DNA of 64,000 nucleotides from Streptomyces sp. PTY087I2 (GCF_001687325.1 NZ_LZRD01000030.1:4974-68973); one strand, 5' to 3'. Positions 23,730 to 32,749 are shown, counted from the stretch's first letter. The notes: generated from the sequence alone by a model not told the origin. Program-made: numbers and translations.

Positions 23730-24979
23730 CGGCCCGTTCCTGCCTTCCCCCGGGAAACCTTCGGTGCTCTGGGAACCTTCAACTCGACCTCGCAGCCCTG
23801 TCCGGGCACCGAGATCAGCTCTGCCGTGCCGCCCAGGTCGCGCAGCCGGCCGCGGATGGAGAGCGCCACCCCGAGCCGCCCCTCCCCCTCGGCCTGGGCG
23901 AGCCGTCCCTCGGGGATGCCGGGGCCGTCGTCCCGGACCGTGACGATCACCTCGTCCGGCTCGTCCTCGACCAGGATCCACGCCTGGGCGTCCGGGCCCG
24001 CGTGCACCCGGACGTTGTCCAGGGCGGCGCTGACGGCGGCGGCCAGCTCCCGGGCCGCGGCGGCGGGGAGCAGCACCGGGGCGCCCGGCTCGGCGAAGCT
24101 CGTACGGGATCCGGCGTGCGGGGCGAGCAGGGCGCGCAGGTCGCAGGGGGCCCGGTCGGCGGGGCCCGCCTCCTCGTCGACCTCGACCGTGCGGACCACG
24201 GCGCCCTCGGCGGCGTCCTCGGAGACCCGGGTGGGGGGCACGAGGCCGCTGGAGACCAGGGTGCGCAGGGCGACCTCCTGTTCCCCGGCCATCCGGCCCA
24301 GCTCGGCCGCCTCGCCGCCGATGGCGGTGCCGCGGCGCTGGACCATGGCGAGGACCTGGAGCACGCTGTCGTGGATGTCGCGGGCGAGCCGTTCGCGTTC
24401 GCGGGTGGCGGCCTCGATCTCCAGGGCGCGGGCGAGGGTGCGCTCACTGGCGCGGGCGACCTCGACGACGTACCCGATGGCGATGGAGGCGACCCAGACC
24501 AGCAGGACGTTGTGGTAGGTGTCCCGGCTGGGCTCGCCGCGCTGGATGATGTTGGCGGCGGCGACGAACGTGGAGGCGAAGGCCGCCCACCGCCAGCCGC
24601 CCTTGATGGCGAAGGCGAGGACCGCGCCGGCCGTCCAGATCGACGGCAGCGTCGGGCCGTCGAAGGACTGGGAGTCGACGTCGGCGAGCGGGGTGAGCAG
24701 GATGCCGGTCAGCGCGACGACGAGGTCGGCGCCGAGGAAGCGTTTGGTGCAGTTCGCCGCCGAGCGGACCTTGGGCAGGGTGGCGAGCGTCCACACGGCG
24801 AGGAACGCCAGATAGGCGACGGCGATCCAGGGCCGCTCGAACCGCTCCCGCCCGAAGTCGTCCTTGCCGAAGATCGCGAGCAGCACCGCGTAGATCATCG
24901 TCAGGACGCGGTAGCCGGTCAGCGCACGCCACAGCGGCAGCTCGACCGACATCCGTACGACCCGCTCACGCTTGGCCAT
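23726..24979 (-). CDS. sensor histidine kinase (MacS-like, DUF5931)
   Basis: A 417-residue kinase of the NarX/DesK type. About six N-terminal hydrophobic segments (residues 20-190) include YRVLTMIYAVLLAIFG and SIWTAGAVLAFAIKGG. The phosphoacceptor helix reads RERLARDIHDSVLQVLAMVQ, and a short HATPase_c follows with ELAAAVSAALDNVRVHAG and VTVRDDGPGIPEGRL. ATG 24979 has GGGGGG about 7 nt upstream and is preferred to GTG 24985. The architecture matches MacS-type kinases, which in Streptomyces affect morphology. Confidence 0.92.
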   Translation of the reverse strand: MAKRERVVRMSVELPLWRALTGYRVLTMIYAVLLAIFGKDDFGRERFERPWIAVAYLAFLAVWTLATLPKVRSAANCTKRFLGADLVVALTGILLTPLADVDSQSFDGPTLPSIWTAGAVLAFAIKGGWRWAAFASTFVAAANIIQRGEPSRDTYHNVLLVWVASIAIGYVVEVARASERTLARALEIEAATRERERLARDIHDSVLQVLAMVQRRGTAIGGEAAELGRMAGEQEVALRTLVSSGLVPPTRVSEDAAEGAVVRTVEVDEEAGPADRAPCDLRALLAPHAGSRTSFAEPGAPVLLPAAAARELAAAVSAALDNVRVHAGPDAQAWILVEDEPDEVIVTVRDDGPGIPEGRLAQAEGEGRLGVALSIRGRLRDLGGTAELISVPGQGCEVELKVPRAPKVSRGKAGTGR

Positions 24980-25010
24980 GGTCACACCCCCCGGACGGTC
25001 AACGACGCGG

Positions 25011-25781
25011 TTACGCGCCGGACCGTTCCGTTCCGTTTCCGTTGCCCGCGGCGGCCTGCTTCCGCTCCCGCTTGGCCTCCTCGGCCTTGGCCTTCGCCTC
25101 GTCGGCGATCTGGCGCTTGGCGGCGGTGGCGTAGATGTCCACGTACTCCTGGCCGGAGAGCTTCATGATCTCGTACATGACCTCGTCGGTCACCGAGCGC
25201 AGGATGAAGCGGTCGCCGTCCATGCCCTGGTAGCGGCTGAAGTCCAGCGGCTTGCCGATCCTGATGCCGGGGCGCATGAGCTTGGGCACCACCTGGCCGG
25301 GCGGCTGGATCTTCTCGGTGTCGATCATGGCGACCGGGATGACGGGGGCGCCGGTGGCGAGCGCCACCCGGGCGAGGCCGCCGGGCTTGCCGCGGTAGAG
25401 GCGGCCGTCGGGCGAGCGGGTGCCCTCGGGGTAGATACCGAAGAGGTTGCCGCTCTCGATGACCTGGATGCCCGCCCTGATCGCCGCCTCGCCTGCGCCG
25501 CGCGCTCCGGAGCGGTCGACGGGGAGCTGGCCGACGCCCTTGAAGAAGGCGGCGGTGAGCTTGCCCTTCACGCCGGGCGAGGTGAAGTACTCGGCCTTGG
25601 CGATGAACGTGACCTTGCGGTCCAGCACGGCCGGGAGGAAGAACGAGTCGGAGAAGGAGAGGTGGTTGCTGGCGAGGATCGCCGGACCGCGCTCGGGGAT
25701 GTTCTCCAGACCCTCCACCCACGGCCGGAAGGCGAGCTTCAGGGACCCGCCGATGGAGAACTTCATGGCGCCGTAGATCAA
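25011..25781 (-). CDS. 1-acyl-sn-glycerol-3-phosphate acyltransferase
   Basis: A 256-residue PlsC-type acyltransferase that makes phosphatidic acid from lysophosphatidic acid. The catalytic HX4D is NHLSFSD, followed by KVTFIAKAEYFTSPGVKG, FGIYPEGTRSPDGRLYRG with the EGTR phosphate motif, and VIPVAMIDT. TTG 25781 is chosen because AGGAGG lies 7 nt before it (product MIYGAMKFSIGG); ATG 25766 is the fallback. The C-terminal 40 residues are a Lys/Glu/Ala helix and a Gly/Asn tail. It lies just upstream of the MacS-like kinase gene. Confidence 0.9.
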   Translation of the reverse strand: MIYGAMKFSIGGSLKLAFRPWVEGLENIPERGPAILASNHLSFSDSFFLPAVLDRKVTFIAKAEYFTSPGVKGKLTAAFFKGVGQLPVDRSGARGAGEAAIRAGIQVIESGNLFGIYPEGTRSPDGRLYRGKPGGLARVALATGAPVIPVAMIDTEKIQPPGQVVPKLMRPGIRIGKPLDFSRYQGMDGDRFILRSVTDEVMYEIMKLSGQEYVDIYATAAKRQIADEAKAKAEEAKRERKQAAAGNGNGTERSGA

Positions 25782-26001
25782 CTCTGGTTCCTCCTGTGTG
25801 CTGTCGCTAGAGATTAGCCTGTGCCGTCGTCGCGGCCGCCGCCCGGCAGGGGGACCCGCCTCCCGGCCGGGCCGTGCGGGGCGCTGCGTGGGGGCGTGAC
25901 GGCCCTGGTCGGTGTCGGTCCGGTCGCGTACGGTGAAGTCATCCGTCAAGCACTCCCCCAGGTGCGCCCTCCCCGCCCCGTCCCACGAACAGGAGACCCT
26001 G

Positions 26002-26781
26002 GTGCCGGTCCTCCCTGGAGCCGAGCCGTTCCGCCACGAGGGCGGAGAGGTCGGCGTCCTCCTCTGCCATGGCTTCACCGGATCCCCGCAGTCGCTGCGC
26101 CCCTGGGCCGACTATCTCGCCGAGCGCGGACTGACGGTCTCGCTGCCGCTGCTGCCGGGCCACGGCACCCGCTGGGAGGACATGGCGGCCACCGGCTGGC
26201 AGGACTGGTACGCGGAGGTGGACCGGGAGCTGCGGGTCCTCACCGAGACGTGCGAGCAGGTCTTCGTCTTCGGGCTGTCCATGGGCGGCGCGCTGTCCCT
26301 GCGGCTCGCGGCCAAGCACGGGGACGCGATCAGCGGTCTGGTGCTGGTCAACCCGGCCAACAAGGTGCACGGCCTCTCGGCGTACGCGCTGCCGGTCGCC
26401 CGCCACCTCGTCCGTACGACGAAGGGGCTGGCCGACGACATCGCGCTCCCCGGCTCGCACGAGGTGGGGTACGACCGGGTGCCACTGCACTGCGCCCACT
26501 CGGTGCGGAAGTTCTTCAAGCTGGTCGACGGCGAGCTGCCCCAGGTGACCCAGCCGGTGGTGCTGCTGCACAGCCCGCAGGACCATGTCGTGCCGCCCGC
26601 CGACAGCGCCCGGATCCTCAGCCGGATCTCCTCCACGGATGTTTCCGAGATCCTGCTGGAACAGAGCTACCACGTGGCGACGTTGGACCATGATGCGGAG
26701 CGGATCTTCGATGAGAGCTACCGGTTCATCGGCCGTCTCGCACCGAACGTCGGGATGAAGGGGAGCACGTCCGGTGGCTGA
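26002..26781 (+). CDS. alpha/beta hydrolase, carboxylesterase type
   Basis: A 259-residue serine esterase. The oxyanion stretch is VGVLLCHGFTGSPQSLRPWA, the nucleophile elbow is FVFGLSMGGALSLR, Asp is in LLHSPQDHVVP and His in SYHVATLDHDAERI. The pattern fits Est30/monoacylglycerol lipase-like carboxylesterases. AGGAG 7 nt before GTG 26002 fixes the start; the in-frame extension upstream reads as non-coding. It overlaps the next gene by 8 nt, so the two are probably translated together. Confidence 0.9.
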   Translation: MPVLPGAEPFRHEGGEVGVLLCHGFTGSPQSLRPWADYLAERGLTVSLPLLPGHGTRWEDMAATGWQDWYAEVDRELRVLTETCEQVFVFGLSMGGALSLRLAAKHGDAISGLVLVNPANKVHGLSAYALPVARHLVRTTKGLADDIALPGSHEVGYDRVPLHCAHSVRKFFKLVDGELPQVTQPVVLLHSPQDHVVPPADSARILSRISSTDVSEILLEQSYHVATLDHDAERIFDESYRFIGRLAPNVGMKGSTSGG

Positions 26782-27469
26782 GCACGACGCGGATCGCACA
26801 GGCAGCGACGAGGAGCGCGAACCGCGCCCCTCGGAGCCCGCGGCCGTCCCGGAGGGGACGAAGCCGGCGGGGGCCGAGGGAGCGGAGCAGGAGCGGGCGA
26901 TCGACGAGGACGCGGCATGGGCCGCGATCGTCGCGGGGTACGGGGAGGAGCCGCCGGATCCGCCGGGCGCCAAGCCGTTCAAGTCCATCGAGGACCTGGC
27001 CCTGCTGGAGGACGACCAGCGCAATGTGACGGGGCCCGGCGACGGCCCGGCCGGGGACCCGGCGGACAAAGGCTCCGGCAAGACGCCACCGAAGCCGCCC
27101 GAGAAGAAGCCGCTGGGCAGCTCGGTGGTCTTCGCGCCCGGCGTCGCGGGCCCGCGTGACTACGAGCTGCCCGAGTCCAAGGACGACGGCATCGACGAGC
27201 CGGACGACGGGGACGAGGGCCACTTCGTGCCCCCGGAGCCGCCGCCGCTGCCGGAGGCCGACGTCACGGCGAAGTTCGCCTGGCTCGCGGTGATCGGCGG
27301 GCCGGTGCTGATGCTGATCGCGGTGCTGCTCCAGTGGGAGATGACGTGGTGGCTCACCACGCTCTGCATCGGCGGGTTCCTCGGCGGCTTCGCCACCCTG
27401 GTGGCCCGGATGCCGAGCGACGACGATGACGACACCTTCGGCGACCCGGGGCGCGGCGCGGTCGTGTGA
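26774..27469 (+). CDS. membrane-anchored acidic hypothetical protein
   Basis: A 231-residue protein. Residues 1-165 are hydrophilic, acidic and proline-rich (GKTPPKPPEKKPLGSSVVFA in the middle), and two C-terminal membrane helices follow (FAWLAVIGGPVLMLIAVLLQ and WWLTTLCIGGFLGGFATLVA). The last 20 residues are acidic (DDDDDTF). A short conserved stretch, AKPFKSIEDLALLEDD, near 68 may be the functional part. It is coupled to the esterase gene upstream (GTG start, 8-nt overlap). I recognise no known function. Confidence 0.75.
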   Translation: MAEHDADRTGSDEEREPRPSEPAAVPEGTKPAGAEGAEQERAIDEDAAWAAIVAGYGEEPPDPPGAKPFKSIEDLALLEDDQRNVTGPGDGPAGDPADKGSGKTPPKPPEKKPLGSSVVFAPGVAGPRDYELPESKDDGIDEPDDGDEGHFVPPEPPPLPEADVTAKFAWLAVIGGPVLMLIAVLLQWEMTWWLTTLCIGGFLGGFATLVARMPSDDDDDTFGDPGRGAVV

Positions 27470-27536
27470 CCGTCACCCGGCGGGGCCCCTGAGGGGCGAG
27501 GGCCGTGTGACCGTCATCCGGCAGGCACTCTGAGGG
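27463..27536. repeat. imperfect tandem duplication at convergent gene ends
   Basis: CGTGTGACCGTCACCCGGCG at 27463 is repeated as CGTGTGACCGTCATCCGGCA at 27504, with further partial similarity through CCCTGAGGGG / CTCTGAGGG. The period is 41 bp. The first copy contains the stop codon of the membrane-anchored gene; the second contains the reverse-strand stop codon of the EEP hydrolase gene. Confidence 0.6.
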
Positions 27537-28266
27537 CGGCCAGGACCGGCAGATGGTCCGTGGCCGCCCCCAGGTCTGCGTCACTGACCCCGGGGAGCCC
27601 GGCCGGCACCCCGCAGCCGAGCACCTCGATGCCCGGGGTCGCGAAGACGGCGTCGATGCGCTTACGGGGCGCGTCGGGCGGGAACGTCAGCTCGCCGCCC
27701 CACGGGGCGACGGCCCGGCAGTCCTGGAGCTCCCCGGCCAGCTGCCGGAACGCCTTCCCCATCGGTACGTCGTTGAGGTCGCCGCCCGCCACCGCGTGCT
27801 CCACGCCCATCGAGGCGAGCTGTTCCAGCAGCCGGTCGGCCTGGGCGAGGCGTTCGTCGCGCTGGAGGCTCAGATGGCAGCTGAGCACCCCGAGCCGGGC
27901 CCCGGCGATCCGCACGACGGCGGTGGCGAAGCCCCGGCGGTGCAGGCCGGGGGTGAGGGGCAGCAGGACGTCCTCGGTGCGCTCGACCCGCGCGCGCAGC
28001 GAGCACAGCAGCAGGGGTCCGGCGGCGGTGGCCCCGCCGCTCAGCACCACCAGGTCGCTGCTCTTCGCGAGCCGGGCGGCGGCCTTGCGCCAGCGGAAGA
28101 AGCGCGGGGCCTCCTGGACGAGCACCAGATCGGGGGCGCAGGCGCGGATGACCCGGGCCAGGGCCGCGGTGTCGTCGTGCAGGGAGCGGACGTTGTAGCT
28201 CAGCACTCGGATGACGGCTGAACCGTCCGGCTCGGTACGGGAGTCGGGCAGGGGCGTCAGGACCAT
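27514..28266 (-). CDS. endonuclease/exonuclease/phosphatase family protein
   Basis: A 250-residue EEP-superfamily hydrolase. The metal and catalytic residues are recognisable: VLSYNVRSLHDD (Asn), LVLVQEAP (Glu), GVLSCHLSLQRDERLAQADR (His), VAGGDLNDVP (Asp/Asn) and GAATDHLPVLA (Asp-His). Substrates of the family range from DNA to phosphoinositides and sphingomyelin, so the target is unknown. ATG 28266 is preferred; longer frames run into Arg-rich shadow sequence. It is transcribed in the same direction as glkA, 80 nt downstream of it. Confidence 0.85.
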   Translation of the reverse strand: MVLTPLPDSRTEPDGSAVIRVLSYNVRSLHDDTAALARVIRACAPDLVLVQEAPRFFRWRKAAARLAKSSDLVVLSGGATAAGPLLLCSLRARVERTEDVLLPLTPGLHRRGFATAVVRIAGARLGVLSCHLSLQRDERLAQADRLLEQLASMGVEHAVAGGDLNDVPMGKAFRQLAGELQDCRAVAPWGGELTFPPDAPRKRIDAVFATPGIEVLGCGVPAGLPGVSDADLGAATDHLPVLAALRVPAG

Positions 28267-28346
28267 GCGGGCCACGATACGGCGGACGCCCGCCGCTGCC
28301 CCGGAGGGCGGCGACGGGCGTCCGCTGCGTCGTACGGAAGTGGCCC

Positions 28347-29288
28347 CTAGCCCTGGCGGGCGAGGTCGGCCGCGCCCACGAGCCCTGCCTTGCCGCCGAG
28401 TTGGGCGGCGAGCACCTGGGCGTGCGGGCGCCACTCGCCGCCGATCAGCCAGCGCCGGAACGACTTGCGGATCGGGTCGAGGACGAGCTCGCCCTCGTCC
28501 GAGACGCCGCCGCCGACGATGAACGCGGACGGGTCGAACAGCGAGGCGAGGTCGGCCAGTCCGGCACCGGCCCAGCGGGCCAGCTCGCGGAACGAGTCGA
28601 TGGCCACCGGGTCGCCCTGGCGGGCGGCCTCGCTGATGTGCTTGCCCTCGATGCCGTCCACCGAGCCGTCGCCGAGGCCGAGCAGCACGGCGGCGTTCTC
28701 GGGGGTGGCGTTGGCGCGCTGCTTGGCGTACCGGACGAGCGCGCGGCCGGAGGCGTACTGCTCCCAGCAGCCCTGGCTGCCGCAGCCGCAGAGCAGACCG
28801 TCCGGGACGACCCGGATGTGGCCGAACTCGGCGGCCACGCCGAAGCGTCCGCGGCGCAGCTTGTTGCCGATGATGATGCCGCCGCCGAGGCCGGTGCCGA
28901 GCGTGATGCAGATGACGTCGTCGTGGCCCTGGCCGGCCCCGAAGCGGTATTCGCCCCAGGCCGCGGCGTTGGCGTCGTTCTCCACGACGACGGGCAGGCC
29001 GACGCGCTGTTCGACCTTGTCCTTGAGCGGCTCGTGACGCCAGTTGATGTTCGGTGCGAACAGGACGGTGGCGCGCTTGTCGTCGACGTAACCGGCGGCG
29101 CCGATGCCGACGGCCTCCACGTCATGACCCTCGCTCGCCCCGGCGACCGCCGCGCAGATCGCGTCGACGATGCCTTCGGCCGTCGGCGGGGTCGCCACCT
29201 TGAACGTCGAGAGGATCCGGCCCTCTTCGTCGACCACTCCAGCCGCGATCTTCGTGCCGCCGATATCGACGCCGATGGTGAGTCCCAT
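28347..29288 (-). CDS. glkA: ROK-family glucokinase
   Basis: A 313-residue glucokinase of the ROK family, producing glucose 6-phosphate and linked in Streptomyces to glucose repression. It starts LTIGVDIGGTKIAAGVVDEE (phosphate-1 motif), has VENDANAAAWGEY for sugar binding, ITLGTGLGGGIIIG, and the zinc-binding CGCGSQGCWEQYASG. Length and order match S. coelicolor GlkA; the next gene upstream is the DUF5304 gene that accompanies glkA in Streptomyces. Confidence 0.96.
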   Translation of the reverse strand: MGLTIGVDIGGTKIAAGVVDEEGRILSTFKVATPPTAEGIVDAICAAVAGASEGHDVEAVGIGAAGYVDDKRATVLFAPNINWRHEPLKDKVEQRVGLPVVVENDANAAAWGEYRFGAGQGHDDVICITLGTGLGGGIIIGNKLRRGRFGVAAEFGHIRVVPDGLLCGCGSQGCWEQYASGRALVRYAKQRANATPENAAVLLGLGDGSVDGIEGKHISEAARQGDPVAIDSFRELARWAGAGLADLASLFDPSAFIVGGGVSDEGELVLDPIRKSFRRWLIGGEWRPHAQVLAAQLGGKAGLVGAADLARQG

Positions 29289-29363
29289 GAATCCCTCAGT
29301 TTCGGTCGAGCCCCGCTAGGGGCAACCGTACCCGAGGCCGCGCCCGGTACCGGCCGGAGCCGG

Positions 29364-29831
29364 TCAGTCCAGGTCGATGCGTTCGGTGCCGGAAGGGCCC
29401 TCGTCCCGGGGGTCGGACGGGTCGTCGGCGGCCTGCTTCGAGGGGCCCGCGGTGCCCGAGGCGCCCTCGGTGGTGCGGGTCCAGCGGCTCTCCTGGCCCT
29501 CCACCGCGGAGCGGTAGGCGGCCAGCAGTTCGTTGCCCGCTGCGGCGAGGTGGTCGAAGACCTGGGGGTTGCGTTCGATGACCGGTTCCACGGCGGACTT
29601 CGCCTGCCGGATGGCCTGCTGGACCGCGGGGGCGGCGACGCCGAACAGCGGGGTCTGGAGCGAGGAGACCTTGTCGGCGACGGCGTCGACCAGCTTGCGC
29701 AGCTCCTCGGCGGCGGATCCGGGCTGCGGGCCGTACTGCGCGCGGCGGCGGGCCTTCTCGGCCGCGAGGTCCTCGGCGCAGGCGTCGGCCCACGCGTCGC
29801 CGTCGGCGGGACGGTCGGTGGCTTCACTCAT
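29364..29831 (-). CDS. DUF5304-type protein next to glkA
   Basis: A 155-residue soluble protein with an acidic N-terminus (MSEATDRPADGDAWADACAE), a helical centre (EELRKLVDAVADKVSSL, then APAVQQAIRQAKSAVEPVIE) and a disordered acidic C-terminal tail. It lies 75 nt upstream of glkA in the same orientation. From memory this is the SCO2127-type neighbour reported to influence glucokinase and glucose-repression phenotypes. The sequence itself shows no enzymatic motif. Confidence 0.75.
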   Translation of the reverse strand: MSEATDRPADGDAWADACAEDLAAEKARRRAQYGPQPGSAAEELRKLVDAVADKVSSLQTPLFGVAAPAVQQAIRQAKSAVEPVIERNPQVFDHLAAAGNELLAAYRSAVEGQESRWTRTTEGASGTAGPSKQAADDPSDPRDEGPSGTERIDLD

Positions 29832-29913
29832 GGCGGACTCCTGCGACGCGGGCGGCCGACGGTCGGCCTGCGGTTCACGTACTACCGACGTTACCCGAAT
29901 GGCCGCACGGCGT

Positions 29914-31101
29914 TCAGGAAGTGCGCGGCCACAGGGCCGGGTCCGGGGTGAACCGCACCCGCAGCACCCCGTCGGCCAGGGCCGCGCCGGAGACGGTGCA
30001 GCGGCGCAGCGCGGAGGCGATCCGCACGATCCGGTGGAAGGGGCCGACGGTCAGGAGCAGTTCGTCGCCCCGGCGGACCAGACGCAGGTCCTCCTTGGCG
30101 GCCCCGGGCAGCGGCAGGCACCAGGCGATGGTCGTGGTCCCGTCCTCCGGGTCCTGCTCCTCCTCGGTCCACCAGGGGTCGCCGGTCCGGCCGGGCGTCC
30201 GGTCGTCGGGGGCGGGGATCTCCAGCGCGGCCAGGTCGCCCACGCCCTCGGGGTCGCGGCCCAGGTGGGCGGCCTCGTGCACGGGCAGGTCCGGGGCCAG
30301 GTCCTGGTGCCAGTGGTCCAGGCACTTCTCCTGCTGGGCGGCGAGCGCGGCGAACCAGGGGTCGGAGGAGTGCCGGGGCAGCACGCGGGAGGCGACCAGC
30401 AGATCGGCGGTCAGCCCGTGCAGGGCGAGGCCGGTACGGGCGGTGCGCAGGGCGTCCTCGGCGGCCGGGCCGGGCTCGGCGACCAGCCGGAGCGTGGTGG
30501 CCTCGTCCTCGATCAGGGCCTGGACGGCGGCCAGCTCCTCGTCCTTGCGGGCGGCGGCCTCGTACAGCCACTGGGCGGGCATCGGGACCCCGGCGAGCTG
30601 GGCGAGGACGGGGCGCAGGGCGCGGGCGGCCTGGCGTTCGGCGGGGAGCAGCCGGCGCAGATAGCGGCGGAGCTGTTCCGGGAGGGCGAGCAGGGCCAGG
30701 GCCTCGGGCAGCGGCGGGAGGTCGACGACGAGGGTGTCGTACCCGGACAGGTCGCCCTCGGCGGCGCGGCGCAGCGTGTGCAGCAGGGCGAGCTGCGGGG
30801 AACCGGGGAGTTCGGTGAGCTCCTCGCCGTCGAGCCGGCCCGCGCCGAGCAGGTCCAGGACGCCGGAGGCGCGCTTCTGGAGTTCGGTGAGTTCGGCGCG
30901 GAAGTGCTCGCCGGAGTCGATGCGGAGGTGGTCGAGGCGGTCGGCGACCGGGGTGGGTCCGGTGGCGGCCGGGAAGCCGGGTATGGCCTCGGCGGAGAGC
31001 AGCAGGGTGCGGCCGCCGCGGGCGGCGGCGGCCAGTGCGGTGGCCGCCGCGACGGTGGTACGGCCCGCGCCGCCGGGGCCGGTGACCAGGACCGTACGCA
31101 T
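29914..31101 (-). CDS. ArsA/GET3-like ATPase
   Basis: A 395-residue P-loop ATPase resembling mycobacterial Rv2184c. The N-terminal loop is MRTVLVTGPGGAGRTTVAAA, and LVVDLPPLPEALALLALPEQ carries the switch-like Asp. The deviant Walker A (GPGGAGRT) has a Thr after the P-loop Arg rather than the usual GKG..T. A C-terminal all-beta domain (PWWTEEEQ, then RRGDELLLTVGPFHRIVRI) resembles the alpha-crystallin-like extension of ArsA relatives. There is no ArsB gene nearby. It starts 5 nt after the SRPBCC gene, a likely operon. The cellular substrate is unknown. Confidence 0.8.
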   Translation of the reverse strand: MRTVLVTGPGGAGRTTVAAATALAAAARGGRTLLLSAEAIPGFPAATGPTPVADRLDHLRIDSGEHFRAELTELQKRASGVLDLLGAGRLDGEELTELPGSPQLALLHTLRRAAEGDLSGYDTLVVDLPPLPEALALLALPEQLRRYLRRLLPAERQAARALRPVLAQLAGVPMPAQWLYEAAARKDEELAAVQALIEDEATTLRLVAEPGPAAEDALRTARTGLALHGLTADLLVASRVLPRHSSDPWFAALAAQQEKCLDHWHQDLAPDLPVHEAAHLGRDPEGVGDLAALEIPAPDDRTPGRTGDPWWTEEEQDPEDGTTTIAWCLPLPGAAKEDLRLVRRGDELLLTVGPFHRIVRIASALRRCTVSGAALADGVLRVRFTPDPALWPRTS

Positions 31102-31106
31102 GTCGC

Positions 31107-31556
31107 TCAGGCCTTGGGGGCGGACTCGACGCGCTTCTTCAGACCGGCGAGGGCGCGGTCGATGATGACCTTCTCGGCCTTGCGCTTGATCATGCCGAGC
31201 AGCGGGATCTTGACGTCGACGGCGAGCCGGTAGGTGACCTCGGTGCGCTCGCCGCCGGCGACCGGGGTGAGGGCGTAGGTGCCGTCCAGGGAGCGCAGCA
31301 TCTGGGACTTGACGAGGCTCCAGCTGACCTCGTTCTCACCGGTCCAGGTGTAGGCGAGGACGTGGTCGTCCTTGATCGCCCCGGCGTCCAGGACGAGGCG
31401 GACCTGCTCGGCGCGGCCCTGGTCGTCGGTGGAGAGGACCTCGGCCTCCTTGACCTCGCCGGTCCACTCCGGGTAGCGGGCGAAGTCGGCGATCACGCCC
31501 ATGACGTCGGCCGGTGCCGCCTCGATCGTGATGCTCGAGCTGGTGTGTTCAGCCAT
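31107..31556 (-). CDS. SRPBCC/polyketide cyclase-like protein
   Basis: A 149-residue START-like fold resembling Rv2185c (TB16.3). It reads SITIEAAPADVMGVIADFAR, then YPEWTGEVKEAEVL, and ends with VIIDRALAGLKKRVESA as the long C-terminal helix that closes the hydrophobic cavity. It binds a hydrophobic ligand by analogy. It lies 5 nt before the ArsA-like gene, as in mycobacteria, which suggests the two work together, perhaps in envelope lipid handling (inference). Confidence 0.85.
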   Translation of the reverse strand: MAEHTSSSITIEAAPADVMGVIADFARYPEWTGEVKEAEVLSTDDQGRAEQVRLVLDAGAIKDDHVLAYTWTGENEVSWSLVKSQMLRSLDGTYALTPVAGGERTEVTYRLAVDVKIPLLGMIKRKAEKVIIDRALAGLKKRVESAPKA

Positions 31557-31665
31557 CGCCGTGGCCCTCCAGTGCGGTGATACCGGTCGCTGTCGGCAGG
31601 AGCCTGCCGCTGTGCAGGCTATCGCGTGCCCGGGGCGCTCCGGTCCGCGCCCCGGCCGCCCGCGC

Positions 31666-32472
31666 TCACCAGGTCAGCGCCCAGGGCGTTCCGGTCGAGG
31701 CGAAGTGGCCGACGTTGACGCACTCGGTGGTACCGATGCGCATCCGGCGGACCAACGGCTGGTGAACATGGCCGAAAAGCGCGTATCGGGGGCGGGTGGC
31801 GCGGATCGCCTCCAGCAGGGCGGTGCTGCCGCGTTCGAAGCGGCGGGCGACGGTGTCGTAGGTCAGCTCGGGGACCTCGGGCGGGATGTGCGAGCAGAGG
31901 ACGTCGACCGGGCCGAGCGCCTCGACCTTGGCGGCGTACTCCTCGTCGCTGATCTCGTACGGGGTGTTCATCGGGGTCTTGAGGCCGCCGCCGACGAAGC
32001 CGAAGACCCGGCCGCCGATCTCCACCCGCTCCCCGTCCAGCACGGTCGTACCGGGGCGGGCGTACTCGGGCCACAGGTGCGGGACGTCGACGTTGCCGTA
32101 GGTGGCGTACGTCGGGGTGGGGAAGGCCGCGAAGAGTTCGGCGTACTGCTCGCGCACCGCGCCGAGGATCTCGGTGTTGCGGTCGCGGCCGGCCCACAGC
32201 TCGCGGCCGAAGGCGCGGGCCTCGTCGTAGCGGCGTGCGGTGCGCAGCGCGACGATGCGGCTCGCGTTCTCCTTGCCGAAGAGGGCGGGGAAGATGCCGC
32301 GCGAGTGGTCCCGGTAGTCGAGGAAGAGCACCAGGTCACCGAGGCATATCAGCGCGTCGGCACCGTCCCCCGCGCGGGCCAGGGCCTCGGTGTTGCCGTG
32401 CACGTCGCTGACCACATGGATCCGGGTCGCCCTGGTGGCCGGGTCCCGGCTGTCCGGTTCGCTGCCTCGCAT
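31666..32472 (-). CDS. calcineurin-like metallophosphoesterase
   Basis: A 268-residue metallophosphoesterase. The dimetal motifs are visible: HVVSDVHGNTEAL (DxH), LICLGDLVLF (GD), YATYGNVDVP (GN in place of GNHD), LCSHIPPE and ALFGHVHQPL. Substrates in this family vary widely. It is the first gene on the reverse strand before the divergent acyl-CoA ligase. ATG 32472 gives a short polar leader of about 17 residues before the catalytic strand. Confidence 0.85.
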   Translation of the reverse strand: MRGSEPDSRDPATRATRIHVVSDVHGNTEALARAGDGADALICLGDLVLFLDYRDHSRGIFPALFGKENASRIVALRTARRYDEARAFGRELWAGRDRNTEILGAVREQYAELFAAFPTPTYATYGNVDVPHLWPEYARPGTTVLDGERVEIGGRVFGFVGGGLKTPMNTPYEISDEEYAAKVEALGPVDVLCSHIPPEVPELTYDTVARRFERGSTALLEAIRATRPRYALFGHVHQPLVRRMRIGTTECVNVGHFASTGTPWALTW

Positions 32473-32749
32473 GCGATCACCCTAGAGTGCGGCTTCCGTC
32501 CCTGGTAGACCGTCGGACCTGCGGTTACTTCCACGTCGGGACGCCGGTGGACTACTGTGCGCGAAAGGGCCATTTATATGTGTGATGCATAAGACATCTG
32601 GCCGGAACCCCCTATCCGGAACCGAGTACCGGTGGGTAACGTCCGGGCAGTCCAGTCGTGCTCACCCCACTGAGCACCCGCCAATCTTGGACCGCAGCCG
32701 GTGCGTCACACAGAGCCGTGGCACCGGAGCCCGATGAGGAGCAGCAGTC
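32473..32749. promoter_or_regulatory. divergent promoter region with AT-rich core
   Basis: This 277-base spacer holds a local AT-rich patch CATTTATATGTGTGATGCAT (32571-32590). No operator or RNA element was recognised. It must drive the phosphoesterase gene to the left and the acyl-CoA ligase gene to the right. Confidence 0.4.
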
